A stretch of DNA of 6,815 bases from the NCBI GenBank assembly GCA_964490875.1, contig CAZBEF010000025.1, positions 1 through 6,815 of the forward strand. The letters run 5' to 3'. Under the pieces are notes generated by a model, which saw nothing but the letters and a program-made list of their open reading frames with translations, was not told where the DNA came from and did not search any database. Shown piece after piece: positions 5,303 through 6,815 of this stretch. Position 1 is the stretch's first letter. Every line of letters begins with the position of its first letter. A program made the position numbers and the translations under genes. Source of the stretch: CAYYYG01 sp964490875. GTDB lineage: Bacteria; Patescibacteriota; Microgenomatia; UBA1406; GWC2-37-13.

Positions 5303-6815
5303 ATGAATAGATTATTTAGGCCTATCTATCATCTCTTCTTAATATTAGTATTATTTACTATCTCATTCTGCATTGGAATAAGCCAAATCACCCCTATCTA
5401 CGCTGCGACCGGTATAAACCAAGTCATAAATTTCCAGGGAAAAGTGGTAAATTCAGATGGAACAAATGTAACCGACGGAACGTATGATTTTGTTTTTAAG
5501 CTGTACGATGGAGCCAGCTCCGGTGCAGCCAACACATTTACCGAATCATGGACATCTGCAGCTTTATTTTCTTCGACAATGTCTTCTGCACCAACATCTG
5601 GTGGAGAAAGCTTGACCTATTCTTCCAACACAAATGAATCAACACTGAAAGTTGGGCAGATTTTATGGAATACGACAAAAGGTGAAGCCGTAGTGATCAC
5701 ATCCGTTAATACGGGTACGAATGTACTGGGAATCTCACCGACAGCGCAAGCTTGGGCTAATTCGGATACAATCACCAACAAAATTTATGTTAAGGATGGA
5801 GTCTTTCACGTCAACATAAACTCACTGAATCAGGATTTATCGGCAGTAGATTTCAACACCGACAATATTTTTGTCGGATTGAATTTTAATGCGAATGGAG
5901 AAATGAAACCACGGATTCAGTTTACATCTACTCCGTATGCTATGAATGCACGAAAAGTTTCCGGACTTACGGTAACTGATACAACAGGAACATTTACATT
6001 GGCTAACAGTAAAACGTTTAAAGTCGATAATACTCTCACGTTATCGGGAACGGATGGAACAGGTTTTACATTTCCTTCGGGAAGCGGTTTAGTTGTCACA
6101 ACCGATTCGACAGCCACATTAACCAATAAAACAATCGGGTCAACAGGTTTAACATTTTCTGGAGCTTCAACAGATATTACAACCGGTACAAATGAAAATC
6201 TGGCGATTATGCCCAACGGTACAGGAAAAGTTGGCATTGGTACGACAGCACCGGGAGCGAAATTACATGTATTGGGAAACGGAACGTACTCGGCACTGTT
6301 CACTTCGGGAAATGTTGGTATTGGCACTACGGCGCCAGGATATGCACTTGAAGTCGCTGGAGATATCAAAATAGGGGATTCAGGTTCTACAATTTCTCGA
6401 TTAATCCTGGGTTCATCTTCGGCCGATGGGACGGGAGCAAACGGAGCAATGATTTACAATACTGCGACAAATAAATTCCGCTGCTACCAAAACGGCGGCT
6501 GGACCGATTGTATCGGCGGCGGCACGAGTTTGTCTTTTACAAACGGTTTAACTTCTACTTCAAGCACTGTAACACTGGGCGGAACATTAACGCAGAACAC
6601 CACCCTTTCCGACGGAGGATTTAATCTGCTATTTGCCGGATCAACGGGGAAGATGGGAGTGGGAACAACATCACCGGCAGCGAAACTGCATGTGGCAGGG
6701 AACAACACTACCTCTGCGGTATTTATGAGCGGCAATGTCGGGATTGGTACGACACTTCCGGGATCGTTGTTTGAGCTGGTAGATACCGGGACGACAACGA
6801 ATTCATTTAACTTAA
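5303..6815 (+). CDS. Large secreted surface or fibre protein with GIGTT modules (3' end outside window)
   Basis: The frame is open from the ATG at 5303 to the window end (504 residues, no stop). It begins with a signal peptide: a short basic start (R3, R6), a hydrophobic core (about 11-27) and probable cleavage near P-I-Y-A-A (31-35). Residues 37-222 match a widespread exported beta domain: I-N-F-Q-G-K-V (42-48), D-G-T-Y-D-F-V-F-K-L-Y-D (58-69), V-K-D-G-V-F-H-V-N (163-171), then G-E-M-K-P-R-I-Q-F and T-P-Y-A-M-N-A (199-216). About 60 residues (102-160) including V-G-Q-I-L-W-N-T-T-K-G-E are inserted in it. The remainder is a Thr/Gly-rich stalk with A-T-L-T-N-K-T-I (271-278), N-E-N-L-A-I-M-P-N-G-T-G-K (297-309), four G-I/V-G-T-T modules, and F-R-C-Y-Q-N-G-G-W-T-D-C (392-403). 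Such modules occur in phage tail fibres and CPR surface proteins, often trimeric and sometimes ended by an S74-type chaperone, which would lie outside the window. It probably works in attachment at the cell surface; the binding target is unknown. Confidence 0.85.
   Translation, partial: MNRLFRPIYHLFLILVLFTISFCIGISQITPIYAATGINQVINFQGKVVNSDGTNVTDGTYDFVFKLYDGASSGAANTFTESWTSAALFSSTMSSAPTSGGESLTYSSNTNESTLKVGQILWNTTKGEAVVITSVNTGTNVLGISPTAQAWANSDTITNKIYVKDGVFHVNINSLNQDLSAVDFNTDNIFVGLNFNANGEMKPRIQFTSTPYAMNARKVSGLTVTDTTGTFTLANSKTFKVDNTLTLSGTDGTGFTFPSGSGLVVTTDSTATLTNKTIGSTGLTFSGASTDITTGTNENLAIMPNGTGKVGIGTTAPGAKLHVLGNGTYSALFTSGNVGIGTTAPGYALEVAGDIKIGDSGSTISRLILGSSSADGTGANGAMIYNTATNKFRCYQNGGWTDCIGGGTSLSFTNGLTSTSSTVTLGGTLTQNTTLSDGGFNLLFAGSTGKMGVGTTSPAAKLHVAGNNTTSAVFMSGNVGIGTTLPGSLFELVDTGTTTNSFNL
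6230..6355 (+). repeat. First pair of GIGTT-x-P modules inside the surface-protein gene
   Basis: Residues 310-323 (V-G-I-G-T-T-A-P-G-A-K-L-H-V) and 338-351 (V-G-I-G-T-T-A-P-G-Y-A-L-E-V) repeat with a 28-residue (84-bp) period. Many synonymous sites differ, so selection seems to keep the protein pattern rather than the DNA. Confidence 0.75.
6653..6781 (+). repeat. Second pair of GIGTT-x-P modules inside the surface-protein gene
   Basis: Residues 451-464 (M-G-V-G-T-T-S-P-A-A-K-L-H-V) and 479-493 (V-G-I-G-T-T-L-P-G-S-L-F-E-L-V) again lie 28 residues apart, the same spacing as in the first pair. The two pairs are separated by 141 residues that hold the two-cysteine motif, so the stalk appears built by duplication of a paired unit. 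Confidence 0.75.

Noticed and set aside
5917..6735. Minus-strand frames 5917-6369 and 6484-6735 and the plus-strand frame 6192-6374
   Set aside because: They lie inside the long open frame that starts at 5303 and has a signal peptide, known motifs and a promoter. The minus-strand frames give Val/Pro-rich low-complexity products, typical antisense shadows of Gly/Thr repeats.
5303..6815. Prophage tail-fibre interpretation of the large gene
   Set aside because: The motifs are shared with phage fibres, but a signal peptide, its own promoter and the absence of any phage gene in the window favour a cellular surface protein.

Overview
The window looks like chromosomal sequence from a Patescibacteria (Candidate Phyla Radiation) bacterium, probably of the Microgenomates type. 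This rests on protein style rather than a marker gene. Short secreted beta-rich proteins occur beside a TMTC-like membrane glycosyltransferase with TPRs, a surface protein carries the G-I-G-T-T-x-P and F-R-C-Y-x-N-G-x-W-x-D-C motifs, gaps are short, and no start has a clear Shine-Dalgarno sequence. All reading frames work with UGA as stop. There are no tRNA, rRNA, CRISPR or transposase genes.

Left part (1-4192, + strand): four genes in a row. They are the 3' end of a membrane-anchored beta-rich surface protein, a polytopic TMTC-like protein with four C-terminal TPRs, a small membrane-anchored protein of unknown function, and a secreted FN3-containing surface protein. Each of the three gaps between them holds a copy of the same repeat family. 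Copies 2 and 3 are complete and fold into a long hairpin with compensatory base changes, a bulged G at the same place in both, and an identical internal loop. Copy 1 is only the left arm.

Middle (4189-5302): a leftward gene for a Fic-like protein whose catalytic motif is degenerate and which ends in a winged helix-turn-helix, so it is more likely a regulator than an AMPylase. Its stop and that of the gene to its left share one TTAA palindrome. Between it and the rightward gene lies a 178-bp divergent control region. This holds two consensus-like promoters and four CTTATC/GATAAG boxes arranged as two 11-bp-spaced pairs in inverted orientation. One pair lies directly over the Fic-like gene's own promoter.

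Right part (5303-6815): a large secreted surface or fibre protein that runs off the window. It has no stop in the window. Small frames on either strand within it are shadows.

Working model (inference): this is a cell-surface locus. The TMTC-like enzyme could glycosylate the exported Ser/Thr-rich proteins. The Fic-like wHTH protein could repress itself and control the fibre gene. The hairpin elements may tune expression between the co-directional genes or may be small mobile repeats.
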